This document shows, piece after piece, positions 1-8,303 of a DNA stretch of 32,641 bases. This DNA comes from Alphaproteobacteria bacterium (lineage in GTDB: Bacteria; Pseudomonadota; Alphaproteobacteria; Micropepsales; Micropepsaceae): assembly GCA_003158585.1 (NCBI GenBank), contig PMKE01000047.1, positions 14,211 to 46,851 on the forward strand, in the 5' to 3' direction. A program made the position numbers and the translations under genes. The first letter of the stretch is position 1; each line of letters starts with the position of its first letter. The notes below the pieces were generated by a model that did no database searches, was not told where the DNA came from, and saw nothing but the letters and a program-made list of their open reading frames with translations.

Positions 1-660
1 ATGCGCAAGTCGATCGCCAAGCGGCTGGTGGCCGCGGCGTCGACGATCCCGCATTTCTACCTGACCATAGATTGCCGCATCGACGCGCTGCTCGCGGATC
101 GCGCCCGCCTCAACGACACCGCGCCGAAGGACGGCTACAAGCTCTCGGTCACCGATTTCCTGGTGAAGGCCGCAGCGCTCGCCCTGATGCGCGTGCCGGA
201 ATGCAACGCGAGCTGGACCGACACCGCCATGCTGCGCCACAAGCATGCCGACGTAGGCGTCGCGGTGGCGCTCGATTTCGGCCTCGTCACGCCCATCGTC
301 TTCCACGCCGAGGAGAAGGGCCTCGCCGCCATATCCAATGAGGTGAGATCGCTTGCCGAGCGCGCCCGCGCCAAGAAGCTGAAGCCCCAGGAATACGAAG
401 GCGGCAGCTTCGCCATCTCCAATCTCGGCATGTTCGGGATCAAGCAGTTCACGGCCCTCATCAATCCGCCCCACGCCGCGATTCTGGCCGTGGGCGCGGG
501 AGAGCAGCGGGCGATCGTCGTCGCGGGAAAGCTGGAGATCGCCACCGTGATGACGGTCACCATGTCCTGCGACCATCGCGTCATCGACGGCGCCACGGGG
601 GCCCGCTTCCTCCAGGTGTTCAAACAATACGTCGAAGAACCGGCCTCGATGCTGCTATAA
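1..660 (+). CDS. pdhC: Dihydrolipoamide acyltransferase (E2), C-terminal catalytic domain, 5' end outside window
   Basis: This is the catalytic core of a 2-oxoacid dehydrogenase E2 subunit, which transfers the acyl group from lipoyl-lysine to CoA in the cytoplasmic complex. GSFAISNLGMFG (residues 136-147) and the catalytic SCDHRVIDG (189-197, with His192 and Asp196) are diagnostic. Only about 219 residues are visible, whereas a complete E2 is 400 or more. The lipoyl and E3/E1-binding domains must therefore lie upstream, and the ATG at position 1 is probably internal. Lipoamide dehydrogenase lies 1.2 kb downstream on the same strand, which supports a pyruvate dehydrogenase assignment. A branched-chain or acetoin dehydrogenase E2 cannot be excluded without the E1 genes. 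Confidence 0.88.
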   Translation: MRKSIAKRLVAAASTIPHFYLTIDCRIDALLADRARLNDTAPKDGYKLSVTDFLVKAAALALMRVPECNASWTDTAMLRHKHADVGVAVALDFGLVTPIVFHAEEKGLAAISNEVRSLAERARAKKLKPQEYEGGSFAISNLGMFGIKQFTALINPPHAAILAVGAGEQRAIVVAGKLEIATVMTVTMSCDHRVIDGATGARFLQVFKQYVEEPASMLL

Positions 661-672
661 GGCGGCTGAATC

Positions 673-1821
673 ATGGACGAACTCGAAGCCATCCTGGAAA
701 CCAGCGGCGCTGCCGCTGTGGAGATCGTCGCTTCGGCGCTGGCCGAGCGCGGCGGTCCGGCACTCAACTGCGCCAATTGCGGCAAGCCGCTCATCGGACC
801 TTACTGTGCCATCTGCGGCCAGCCCCACAACACCCACCGGCGTGCCCTCGGCCGCCTGCTCCACGATTTCTTCGTCGATCTCTTCAGCTTCGACAGCCGC
901 ATTCTGCGCACCGTTTTTGCGCTCCTCTTCAGGCCGGGCGAACTGCCGCGCGCCTTCCGCGAGGGCCGCACGCAACGCTATATGCCCGCCTTGCGGCTTT
1001 ATCTCTTCGTCTCACTGCTGTTCTTCTTGTTCCTCTCCCTCACCGGCACCGCGTTTCTCCAACTCGGTCTGACACTGAATACCTATTCGGTCGTGCATGA
1101 CCGGGTGGGCAACGTCTACCGCATCGAGAACGGCAGACGCTCACTCCTGCCCGGCATGAAATCGGACGCCGCCGGCAACGTCGTGAAGACCGGAGCGGTG
1201 GGAACCGCCCTGCCGGTCACCGAGTTCAAGGCGGACGGCTCCACCAATCACGACATCGGCACCAAATTCCACTTCTTCCAGCGGGAAGGCACGGTGCATC
1301 CCTTCAACACGCCCGAGCTGCAGAAATCGCTGAAAGACAGCGCCGCCAACGCGCGGAACACGCCGGGATGGGGCGGCAGGCTGGAACGGAATTTTCTGGC
1401 CACGATGCAGAAGCTCGAAACCGATCCCGCCGCCATCAACCGGCCGCTGACCGCCTGGATTCCGCGCATTCTCTTCATCCTGCTGCCGGCATTCGCGCTG
1501 CTCCTGGCGCTGTTCTATCTGGACATGCGCAAGCGGTTCTTCTTCGTCGACCACCTGGTTTTCTCGCTCAACATGCATACCTTCGCTTTCGCCGCCTTGA
1601 TGGTGGCGGCAGCGGCGGCGCAGTTCGTCTCGGGCGGCTGGGTGGCGGCACTGACGGTCCTTATGCTGACGCTCTATCTTTTCTTCGCGATGAAACGTTT
1701 CTACGGACAGAGTTGGGCCCGCACTGGCTTGAAATTCGTCGGCATCGGCGTCATCTACACGTTGCTCTTTTTGGGGCCCGCGCTGGCCGCCGCCGTCATC
1801 GCCAGCGTCGTATCGGGCTGA
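673..1821 (+). CDS. DUF3667-type zinc-ribbon membrane protein
   Basis: This 382-aa protein has an N-terminal zinc ribbon, C-x2-C (Cys33, Cys36) and C-x2-C (Cys45, Cys48). A basic stretch and a hydrophobic segment at about 111-130 follow. A polar, probably periplasmic loop spans about 135-260, and about four more membrane segments lie between 263 and 380. The layout matches the DUF3667 family, whose function is not known to me. It starts 12 nt after the E2 stop and ends 18 nt before lpdA, so it is almost certainly co-transcribed with the dehydrogenase genes. The sequence does not show whether it has any role in the complex. Confidence 0.8.
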   Translation: MDELEAILETSGAAAVEIVASALAERGGPALNCANCGKPLIGPYCAICGQPHNTHRRALGRLLHDFFVDLFSFDSRILRTVFALLFRPGELPRAFREGRTQRYMPALRLYLFVSLLFFLFLSLTGTAFLQLGLTLNTYSVVHDRVGNVYRIENGRRSLLPGMKSDAAGNVVKTGAVGTALPVTEFKADGSTNHDIGTKFHFFQREGTVHPFNTPELQKSLKDSAANARNTPGWGGRLERNFLATMQKLETDPAAINRPLTAWIPRILFILLPAFALLLALFYLDMRKRFFFVDHLVFSLNMHTFAFAALMVAAAAAQFVSGGWVAALTVLMLTLYLFFAMKRFYGQSWARTGLKFVGIGVIYTLLFLGPALAAAVIASVVSG

Positions 1822-1839
1822 TCGAACGGGAGTTCAAAC

Positions 1840-3237
1840 ATGGCCGAAACTTTCGACGTCATCGTAGTGGGCGGAGGACCGGGCGGATACGTCTGCGCCA
1901 TCCGCGCGGCGCAGCTCGGGCTGAAGACCGCCGTCGTCGAACGCGAGAGGCTCGGCGGCATCTGCCTCAACTGGGGCTGCATACCAACCAAGGCGCTGCT
2001 GCGCTCGTCGGAGATCTGGCACCTGATGCACCGCCTTGCCGAGTTCGGCTTATCGGCCGAGAATCTGAAATTCGACCTGCCTGCCATCGTCGCCCGCTCG
2101 CGGAAAGTTTCGCAGCAGCTCTCGAACGGCGTCGGCTTCTTGATGAAGAAGAACAAGATCACCGTCATCGCGGGGGAAGCGAAGCTCGCGGGCCGCGGCA
2201 AGTTGACGGTCACCAAGGACGGCAAGACGGAAGAATACACGGCGAAGAACATCGTGCTCGCCACCGGCGCGCGGGCGCGCACCCTGCCGGGGCTGGAGCC
2301 CGACGGCAAACTGATATGGACCTATCGCGAGGCATTGCTGCCGGACGTCTTCCCCAAATCGTTGCTGGTGGTGGGTTCCGGCGCCATCGGCATCGAATTC
2401 GCCAGCTTCTTCCGCACCCTCGGCTCCGACGTGACCGTGGTGGAAGTGCTCGATCGCGTGCTGCCGGTGGAGGACGAGGAAATCTCCCAGCTTGCGAACA
2501 AGGCCTTCCTCAAGCAGGGCATGAAGATCAAGGTCGGCACCACCGTCGAAAAGCTGGAGAAGGGAGCCGACAACGTCACGGCCACGCTGAAGTCGAAGGA
2601 CGGCAAGACCGAAACGCTGGTCGCCGACCGCGTCATCCTCGCCGTCGGCATCGTCGGCAATGTCGAGAATCTCGGCCTCGAAGCCGCGGGCGTGAAGGTC
2701 GAAAAAACGCACGTCGTCATCGACAAATGGGGCGAGACGGGCGTGCCGGGCCTCTACGCCATCGGCGATCTGGTCGGCCCGCCCTGGCTGGCGCACAAGG
2801 CGATGCACGAAGGCGTCATCGTGGCCGAGCGCATCGCGGGCGTGAAGGGCGTCCATCCGCTCGATGCCTCCAAGGTTCCGGGCTGCACCTATTGCTGGCC
2901 GCAGGTCGCCTCCGTCGGCATGACGGAAGCCGCGGCGAAGGCGTCGGGGCGCAAGATCAAGGTCGGCCGCTTCCCGTTCATCGGCAACGGCAAGGCAATC
3001 GCGCTGGGCGAAGCGGAAGGTCTCGTCAAGACGGTGTTCGACGCCGACACCGGCGAGCTTCTCGGCGCGCACATGATCGGCGCCGAAGTCACCGAGCTGA
3101 TCCAGGGCTACGCCATCGCGCGCACCCTGGAAGCGACGGAAGCCGAACTGGCCGACACCGTCTTCCCGCATCCCACGCTCTCGGAGATGATGCACGAAGC
3201 CGTGCTCGACGCCGACAAAAAGGCGCTGCATATCTAG
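1840..3237 (+). CDS. lpdA: Dihydrolipoyl dehydrogenase (E3)
   Basis: This FAD-dependent pyridine nucleotide-disulfide oxidoreductase of 465 aa, the usual length, reoxidises dihydrolipoamide for 2-oxoacid dehydrogenase complexes. The sequence shows an N-terminal FAD fold (VVGGGPGG, 9-16) and the redox disulfide CLNWGC (Cys42 and Cys47). An NAD-binding fold begins near residue 170 (VVGSGAIGIEF), and the catalytic HPTLSE pair is present (His444, Glu449). The ATG is preceded by gggag at a suitable distance. The position behind E2 and the DUF3667 gene marks it as the E3 of that operon. Confidence 0.96.
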   Translation: MAETFDVIVVGGGPGGYVCAIRAAQLGLKTAVVERERLGGICLNWGCIPTKALLRSSEIWHLMHRLAEFGLSAENLKFDLPAIVARSRKVSQQLSNGVGFLMKKNKITVIAGEAKLAGRGKLTVTKDGKTEEYTAKNIVLATGARARTLPGLEPDGKLIWTYREALLPDVFPKSLLVVGSGAIGIEFASFFRTLGSDVTVVEVLDRVLPVEDEEISQLANKAFLKQGMKIKVGTTVEKLEKGADNVTATLKSKDGKTETLVADRVILAVGIVGNVENLGLEAAGVKVEKTHVVIDKWGETGVPGLYAIGDLVGPPWLAHKAMHEGVIVAERIAGVKGVHPLDASKVPGCTYCWPQVASVGMTEAAAKASGRKIKVGRFPFIGNGKAIALGEAEGLVKTVFDADTGELLGAHMIGAEVTELIQGYAIARTLEATEAELADTVFPHPTLSEMMHEAVLDADKKALHI

Positions 3238-3239
3238 TT

Positions 3240-3331
3240 TCTGCCCCCGCGAAGCGTAGCGTAGTGGGGGGAAGTCCCGCCGAAGGCGGGGAAGGGGGCG
3301 CCGAGCGAAGCGAGGCGAAGGAGAGCCCAAC
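3240..3331. repeat. Extragenic repeat element between lpdA and the MBL-fold gene
   Basis: The stretch holds nested short palindromes typical of alphaproteobacterial extragenic repeats. There is a GAAGCGTAGCG-type stem, then cccgccgaaggcgggg, which folds into a hairpin, and then gccgagcgaagcgaggc. It fills the whole gap between the two genes and could weaken or end read-through from the dehydrogenase operon. Assignment rests on base pairing and general familiarity with such elements, not on a counted genomic repeat. Confidence 0.55.
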
Positions 3332-3332
3332 G

Positions 3333-4109
3333 ATGGTCCGACACATCAAATTCGCAGCTGCGATCTTTATCGCATTTGCCATCTGCACGGGGGCAGCCAT
3401 GAGCGCATCCCATGACGACACGATTGCCGCATCGGGCGGCGCGATCGAGATCCACGCCATCTATCACGCCTCGCTGATGCTGACCTGGAACGGAAAACAC
3501 ATCCTGATCGATCCGGCGCCGCAGAAAGACGCGGGCGCGGACCCGGCGGCGGAATTCAGGGCGCTGCCGAAGCCCGACCTGATCCTCTACACCCACGACC
3601 ACGGCGACCACTTCAACGTGGCGATTCTCGAAGCCGTTGCGGGCGCAGATACGGCGATCCTGGCGCCGCAAAAGGTCTATGACGCGATACCGCCCGCCTT
3701 GCAGGCCCGCACCCACGTGATGGCGAACGGCGCCAACACGACAGTGGACGGAATCGCCGTCGAAGCCGTGCCGGCCTACAACACGACGCCGGAGCGCACG
3801 AAGTTCCATCCCAAGGGCGAGGGCAACGGCTACATCCTCACCCTCGGCGGCAAACGAATTTTCATCGCGGGCGACACCGAGGAGACGCCGGAAAACGCGC
3901 ATCTCGACAACATCGACGCGGCCTTCCTGCCGATGAATCAGCCCTACACCGAAACGGTGGAAGCGGCGGCCAAGTGGGTCAAGGACTTCAAGCCGCACAT
4001 CGTCTATCCCTATCACTTCCGCAACGCCGACGGCACGATGAGCGACCTAGACGTCTTCAAGAAGGATGTCGGAACTGCCGCCGAAGTGCGAGTGCTGGAG
4101 TGGTATTAG
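3333..4109 (+). CDS. Exported MBL-fold metal-dependent hydrolase
   Basis: This 258-aa protein starts with a signal peptide: MVRHIKF, a hydrophobic core to about residue 20, then a cut near AMSA/SHDD. The metallo-beta-lactamase metal motif THDHGDH follows (His88, His90, Asp92, His93). GDTEETPE and a late His in YPYHFRN supply the remaining ligands. The compact fold and the ALMLTWNGKHILIDP-like opening resemble UlaG/RomA-type hydrolases, so the substrate is unknown. The frame is open far upstream, but the ATG at 3333 begins the signal peptide and is the sensible start. It follows lpdA on the same strand, separated by a palindromic repeat, so co-transcription is uncertain. Confidence 0.85.
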   Translation: MVRHIKFAAAIFIAFAICTGAAMSASHDDTIAASGGAIEIHAIYHASLMLTWNGKHILIDPAPQKDAGADPAAEFRALPKPDLILYTHDHGDHFNVAILEAVAGADTAILAPQKVYDAIPPALQARTHVMANGANTTVDGIAVEAVPAYNTTPERTKFHPKGEGNGYILTLGGKRIFIAGDTEETPENAHLDNIDAAFLPMNQPYTETVEAAAKWVKDFKPHIVYPYHFRNADGTMSDLDVFKKDVGTAAEVRVLEWY

Positions 4110-4118
4110 GAATGGAGT

Positions 4119-4246
4119 GTCATCCCGGCCAAGCGTCGCGTAGCGACGCGCAGGGCCGGGACCCACAGCAAAGCAAGAGCGAGTTTCGGAGTGGGTCCCG
4201 GGCCTCGTGTTCTTCGCTTTGCTCAGGACGCTCACCCGGGATGACA
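4119..4246. repeat. Large palindromic extragenic element, possible bidirectional terminator
   Basis: The outer arms tgtcatcccgg (4119-4129) and ccgggatgaca (4236-4246) are exact inverted complements. Inner arms pair as well: gggccgggacccac with gtgggtcccgggcc. It lies between the convergent MBL-fold gene and the Sco1 gene and is followed by cttttat, so it could terminate transcripts from both sides. A partial copy with the same left arm occurs near 15610. Confidence 0.7.
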
Positions 4247-4277
4247 GGCTTTTATGATTGAGCGTGGCGCACCCCGC

Positions 4278-4859
4278 TCATTCGCCGTCGATCAGCCGCT
4301 TCACGTCCTCCGCCAACCCTGCCGTATCTTCGGTGGAGAGCGTCACCAGCCGCGCGCGGCCTTCGGCGTCGAAGAAGAACACCGCGCTGGTGTGCATCAC
4401 TTCGTAAACCGGCTCGGTCTTCACGCTGTAGGCGACGCGATAGCGCCGCGCCAGCGAGGCCAGCGCGTTGCCCGTGCCGCGCAGCCCGTCCACCTGCGGG
4501 GCGAAGGCCGCTGCGTAAGCCTTCAGCACCGGCAGGGTGTCGCGGCCCGGATCGACGGTGACGAACAGCACGCGCACCTTCCCGGCGTCGGGCCCCAGCC
4601 GCTTCAGCACGTCGGCGAGATTGGCGAGCGTCGCCGGGCAGACATCCGGGCAATTCGTGTAGCCGAAAAAGACGAGGGTGACGCGGCCCAGGTAATCGCG
4701 GCCCGTAACGGCGGCGCCGTCGCTGGCGCGCGTCATGGAGAACTCGAGCTTCGGCATGTCCCCGGTGATGTTGGTGGCGTGCCACGGTGCTCCCGACGGC
4801 CCGCATCCGGCGAGGAAATAAAGAATCGTGCAAACGATAAGCAGTCGGGCACGCGCCAT
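4278..4859 (-). CDS. SCO1/SenC copper chaperone lipoprotein
   Basis: Sco proteins deliver copper to the CuA site of cytochrome c oxidase, or reduce its cysteines, on the periplasmic side of the membrane. The 193-aa form starting at 4859 gives a short basic n-region and a lipobox (FLAGC, Cys19). The thioredoxin-like fold carries the copper-binding CPDVC (Cys70, Cys74) and a distal His157 in EVMHTSAV, completing the ligand set. An upstream ATG would add 12 residues and spoil the signal, so I prefer 4859. It diverges from a CtaG-like oxidase assembly gene across about 56 bp, which fits a shared job in oxidase biogenesis. Confidence 0.92.
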   Translation of the reverse strand: MARARLLIVCTILYFLAGCGPSGAPWHATNITGDMPKLEFSMTRASDGAAVTGRDYLGRVTLVFFGYTNCPDVCPATLANLADVLKRLGPDAGKVRVLFVTVDPGRDTLPVLKAYAAAFAPQVDGLRGTGNALASLARRYRVAYSVKTEPVYEVMHTSAVFFFDAEGRARLVTLSTEDTAGLAEDVKRLIDGE

Positions 4860-4915
4860 GTCTGGTCCATAGCACCGCTGGCGCAGCCGGGGCAAACGCG
4901 CTAGACGGCGCTCCT

Positions 4916-5848
4916 ATGATGCTGGCCTTGACCAGAGACGTGAAGGCATCCCGCGACTGGCTCGCCTATGGCGCGCTGCTGCTGGTCGGCGGCGTGCTCT
5001 ACGTCGTCTGTCGCGAGTATCCCGCCGACCTGCCGTTCTGGATGCCGTGGGAATTCTCCTGGCCGGTGTTCCTCGCTACCTGGCTGACGCTGGCGTGGTT
5101 CTTCCGCGGCCTCGCACGCCTTCCCGCAGCGGAACGACCCGCGATGTGGCGCAACGCCTGCTTCGTGATCGGCGTGCTGGCGGACTACGCCGTGCTCCAG
5201 ACGCATGTCGATTTCCTGGCGCAGCACATGTTCTTCGTCCACCGCTGGGCGCATTTCGTGCTGCATCACACGGCGGCGTTCATGATCGCGCTCGGCGTCT
5301 CCGGGCCTGTGGTGCGCGCAGGGATGCCGGATTTCCTCAAGCCGCTGCTCGACTGGCACCCGGTGACGGCCGCGATGGATTTCATGCAGCACAAGGCGGT
5401 GGCCCCCGTGCTGTTCGTGGGGCTGCTCTATTTCTGGCTGTTCCCGGAGATCCACACGCGCGTCATGCTCGACCGCAATCTCTACGACCTGATGAACTGG
5501 ACGATGGCGCTGAACGGCATCCTGTTCTGGAGCCTGATCGTCGATCCGCGCCCCCATCCCCCCGCGCGGCTGTCCACGCTGTGGCGCGCGCTTGCCATCA
5601 TCTTCATCGAGCTACCGCAGATGGTGCTCGGCGCGATCCTCTCGCTCTCCTCGACGGACTATTACCCCGTCTACAACATCTGCGGCCGCGTCTTCGACAT
5701 GACCGCCCTCAACGACCAGCACTACGGCGGCCTCATCATCTGGCTGCCCGGCACATTGGTGAGTTTCGCGGCCATGATCTGCATGTTGGTGGTGATGCGG
5801 CTGAACGAGGAAGCGGAAGAAAGAAAGCGAATTGCGAATAGCGAATAG
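4916..5848 (+). CDS. CtaG-like cytochrome c oxidase assembly membrane protein
   Basis: This 310-aa integral membrane protein has about seven to nine hydrophobic segments. Histidine-rich stretches lie between and within helices: HVDFLAQHMFFVHRWAHFV near 99-117, HPVTAAMDFMQHKAV near 143, and LNDQHYGG near 264. This is the pattern of the caa3-type CtaG family (PF09678-like), linked to copper insertion into heme-copper oxidases. The divergent Sco1 gene supports the role. The start could be either Met of the ATGATG pair (4916 or 4919). The last residues (KRIANSE) are encoded by one arm of the terminator stem-loop. Confidence 0.82.
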   Translation: MMLALTRDVKASRDWLAYGALLLVGGVLYVVCREYPADLPFWMPWEFSWPVFLATWLTLAWFFRGLARLPAAERPAMWRNACFVIGVLADYAVLQTHVDFLAQHMFFVHRWAHFVLHHTAAFMIALGVSGPVVRAGMPDFLKPLLDWHPVTAAMDFMQHKAVAPVLFVGLLYFWLFPEIHTRVMLDRNLYDLMNWTMALNGILFWSLIVDPRPHPPARLSTLWRALAIIFIELPQMVLGAILSLSSTDYYPVYNICGRVFDMTALNDQHYGGLIIWLPGTLVSFAAMICMLVVMRLNEEAEERKRIANSE

Positions 5849-5890
5849 AGAACGGGGCGGAAACCCTATTCGCTACTCGCTATTCGCTTT
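5824..5890. terminator. Stem-loop shared by two convergent genes and holding both stop codons
   Basis: The left arm 5824-5848 and right arm 5866-5890 pair at 23 of 25 positions around a 17-nt loop. Each arm is built from the unit gcgaatag. The left arm contains the TAG of the CtaG-like gene (5846-5848), and the right arm reaches into the TAA of msrA (5889-5891, minus strand). The symmetrical layout fits a bidirectional terminator for two convergent transcripts. There is no long T-tract, so efficiency is unknown. Confidence 0.7.
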
Positions 5891-6374
5891 ACTTCTCCGC
5901 GTAATTCACGTGGCATGACGGCAGGTTGTTCTTCTCGAAATAGCGCTGATGGTATTCCTCCGCGCGCCAGAAGGCGGGCGCCATCTCGATGCTGGTGACG
6001 ACGGGCCGCTTGAACTTGCCGGAGGCATCCAGCGCCGCCTTCTTCTCGCGCGCCACGCGCTCCTGCTCGGGCGAGTGGGTGAAGATGGCGGAGCGGTACT
6101 GCGTGCCCACGTCCGGTCCCTGACGGTTCATCGTCGTAGGATCGTGATTCATGAAGAACACGTCCACCAGCTTGCCGTAGGACACCTTCGCCGGGTCGAA
6201 GCTCACTTCCACCACTTCGGCGTGGCCGGTCGCGTCGGTGCAGACCTCCCGGTAGCTCGGGTTGTCCTTGTGCCCGCCGGCATAGCCGCAGACGGCGTCG
6301 GCGACGCCCGGCACCTGGCGGAAGAAACTCTCCACGCCCCAGAAACATCCCGCCCCGAAAGTGGCTTTTTCCAT
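5889..6374 (-). CDS. msrA: Peptide-methionine (S)-S-oxide reductase
   Basis: MsrA reduces the S-epimer of methionine sulfoxide in proteins, using thioredoxin. The hallmark GCFWGVES places the catalytic cysteine at residue 10. The downstream AVCGYAGG and GHAEVVEVSFDP blocks, and HDPTTMNRQGPDVGTQYRS, are family signatures. At 161 aa it is the usual size for a short-form MsrA. The frame is open further upstream, but the ATG at 6374 follows an excellent ribosome site (ggagagcaagg) and puts the active site where homologues have it. It is convergent with the CtaG-like gene. No msrB fusion or neighbour is seen. Confidence 0.94.
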   Translation of the reverse strand: MEKATFGAGCFWGVESFFRQVPGVADAVCGYAGGHKDNPSYREVCTDATGHAEVVEVSFDPAKVSYGKLVDVFFMNHDPTTMNRQGPDVGTQYRSAIFTHSPEQERVAREKKAALDASGKFKRPVVTSIEMAPAFWRAEEYHQRYFEKNNLPSCHVNYAEK

Positions 6375-6437
6375 CCTTGCTCTCCGGTTTTTGCCGGGGG
6401 CGAATCTAACAGAAATCCGCGTCGATACGCGTAGTTT

Positions 6438-6466
6438 TTGACCGTGCTCCGCTGCGGCAATTGCCT
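6438..6466 (+). promoter_or_regulatory. Possible sigma-70-type promoter before the tannase gene
   Basis: TTGACC at 6438-6443 matches the alphaproteobacterial -35 form, and a 17-nt spacer leads to a poor -10 (ttgcct). The surrounding block (atacgcgtagtttttgaccg) closely resembles the block before purC at 8223-8243. The weak -10 and the hairpin-forming ttgccttcggcaa leave this tentative. Confidence 0.35.
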
Positions 6467-6523
6467 TCGGCAAGAAGAAACAAAGCAATGTATTATCGGC
6501 CGTATACACGAGGGGCACTTCCC

Positions 6524-8218
6524 ATGAGCGGGTTTTCTCCGATAACCGAAAGCCGGGCGAAGCAACTCGTGCTCGCGATCGCCTTGCTGGTTCTTTCTGC
6601 GGGCAACTCCCAGGCGAGCGCCCAGCCTGCCGATGCCTCCCTTGCGGTGACGGCTTCCCCCGTCTCGCTGGGCATCATTGTTCCCGCTCATGCCTGTTCC
6701 GAGCTGCTGCGCGTCGCTCTCGACGACATCGGCGGATCGGGCAGCCGGGTCCTCACCGCGGTCGAAACCACGAAAGACGGCGTGGCCGTGTGCGCCGTAG
6801 AAGGCGTTATGGCTCCGGCCATCGGCTTCAAAGTGTTCCTTCCGATGCGAACCTGGACTCAGCGTTATCTTCAGCTCGGCTGCGGCGGCTTATGCGGCGG
6901 TTTCCCGCTCGAGGCCGGCGCGGCCGATGGATGTGTGCCCCTCAAGGCCGGCGGCTTTGTGACTGCCTCGACCGACATGGGGCATAAGGGCAGCGGCGGC
7001 GACTTCGGGCGCGATCCCCGGAAACGGGCGGATTTCGCGTATCGCGCCGTGCATATGACAGCGATGGCCGCGAAGAGACTGATACTGGCCCTTTACGACC
7101 GCAGCGAGGCTTTTGCCTATTTCACCGGCTGTTCCGACGGCGGGCGCGAAGCGCTCATCGAGGCCCAACGTTTTCCGAACGACTTCAACGGCATCATCGC
7201 CGGAGCACCGGCGATGAACTGGCAGGTGCAGAACTCGATGTTTCATGGTTGGCAGGCGCGATCCAACACGGGCAAGGACGGCAAGCCGATCCTTCTCGCC
7301 TCGCGTTTGCCCCTGCTGCACAAGGCGGTGCTGGCTCGGTGCGACAGGCTGGACGGGCAGGTCGATGGGATGATCGCGGACCCTCGCGCCTGTCGTTTCG
7401 ATCCGGGCGTCCTGCTCTGCCGCTCGAAACATGCCAAGGGCAATGCCGACTGCCTGACCGCGGCGGAAGTGGCGGCGGCGCGCCGCCTATACGACGGACC
7501 GCGCGACCCGGCGACCCGAAACCGGCTAACGATCGGCGGACCGCAACCCGGCTCCGAACTGGCGTGGAACGGCGTCTTCGTGCCGGCCGAGGCGAACCAG
7601 CCGTTCTTCAGCGAAAGGATCGCGCTGGATGCGCTTCGCAACCTGATCTTCGAGAGCAACCCTCCGGCCGGTTTCGCTCTGGCCGATCTGCACTTCGACA
7701 GGGCCACCTTCGGCCGCTTGCGCGCGCGCCATCCGCTGTTCGATGCCACCGATCCGGACCTCGCCGACTTCGCCGCGGCGGGCGGCAAGCTGATCCTGTG
7801 GCACGGCTGGTCCGATCCGCACATTTCTCCGCTCAACACCATCGCTTATCACAAGGCGGTCGAGAAACTGTTGGGACAGGAACGCACCCAGGCGTTCGAG
7901 CGTCTGTATCTGTTTCCCGGGATGTACCATTGCAAGGACGGCGAGGGCCCCAGTCTGGTGGACCTGCTCACGCCGATGATGGATTGGGTGGAAAAGGGCC
8001 GGGCTCCCGAGGAGATCGTCGCGTATCAATCCGTTCAAGAGCCGGATATCGCGCGGTCGCGTCCGGTTTATCCCTATCCGTACATCGCGGCCTATGACGG
8101 TCGCGGCGATCCGGACAAGGAGTCGAGCTATTTCCGCGCTGCCCCGCTCTTCACCGGCGAACTGCCGGATTGGGCCGGGGCGGATTTCTTCCGTCCTTAC
8201 CAAGGGGTCCGGCACTGA
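6524..8218 (+). CDS. Secreted tannase / feruloyl esterase family protein
   Basis: This 564-aa protein belongs to the tannase/feruloyl esterase fold (PF07519-like), which hydrolyses esters of gallic, ferulic or related phenolic acids outside the cytoplasm. A signal peptide occupies about residues 1-33 (cut after QASA). The family's CS-D-HC arrangement is complete. Ser204 lies in GCSDGG next to Cys203, Asp431 in WSDPHISP, and His469-Cys470 in MYHC. Many additional cysteines fit an exported protein. The ATG at 6524 has aggggc upstream and starts the signal sequence; the longer frame from 6461 does not. It stands alone between msrA (opposite strand) and purC, so substrate cannot be guessed from context. 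Confidence 0.88.
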   Translation: MSGFSPITESRAKQLVLAIALLVLSAGNSQASAQPADASLAVTASPVSLGIIVPAHACSELLRVALDDIGGSGSRVLTAVETTKDGVAVCAVEGVMAPAIGFKVFLPMRTWTQRYLQLGCGGLCGGFPLEAGAADGCVPLKAGGFVTASTDMGHKGSGGDFGRDPRKRADFAYRAVHMTAMAAKRLILALYDRSEAFAYFTGCSDGGREALIEAQRFPNDFNGIIAGAPAMNWQVQNSMFHGWQARSNTGKDGKPILLASRLPLLHKAVLARCDRLDGQVDGMIADPRACRFDPGVLLCRSKHAKGNADCLTAAEVAAARRLYDGPRDPATRNRLTIGGPQPGSELAWNGVFVPAEANQPFFSERIALDALRNLIFESNPPAGFALADLHFDRATFGRLRARHPLFDATDPDLADFAAAGGKLILWHGWSDPHISPLNTIAYHKAVEKLLGQERTQAFERLYLFPGMYHCKDGEGPSLVDLLTPMMDWVEKGRAPEEIVAYQSVQEPDIARSRPVYPYPYIAAYDGRGDPDKESSYFRAAPLFTGELPDWAGADFFRPYQGVRH

Positions 8219-8236
8219 CGAATACGCGCAGTTTTT

Positions 8237-8265
8237 TTGACCGGACCTCCCGCCGGCAATACGCT
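8237..8265 (+). promoter_or_regulatory. Probable promoter of purC
   Basis: TTGACC (8237-8242) follows a T-run, and after a 17-nt spacer comes TACGCT (8260-8265), a reasonable alphaproteobacterial -35/-10 pair. It sits about 40 nt before the purC start, in the only non-coding gap upstream. Confidence 0.5.
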
Positions 8266-8303
8266 ATGGGAACGAGTTGCGATTCCCACGAAAGAAATCC
8301 GGC

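Noticed and set aside
1368-3332. A long plus-strand open frame that runs ahead of the MBL-fold gene
   Set aside because: It overlaps DUF3667 and lpdA out of frame, its residues are an Arg/His/Gly-rich mix typical of shadow frames in GC-rich DNA, and the signal peptide at 3333 marks the real start.
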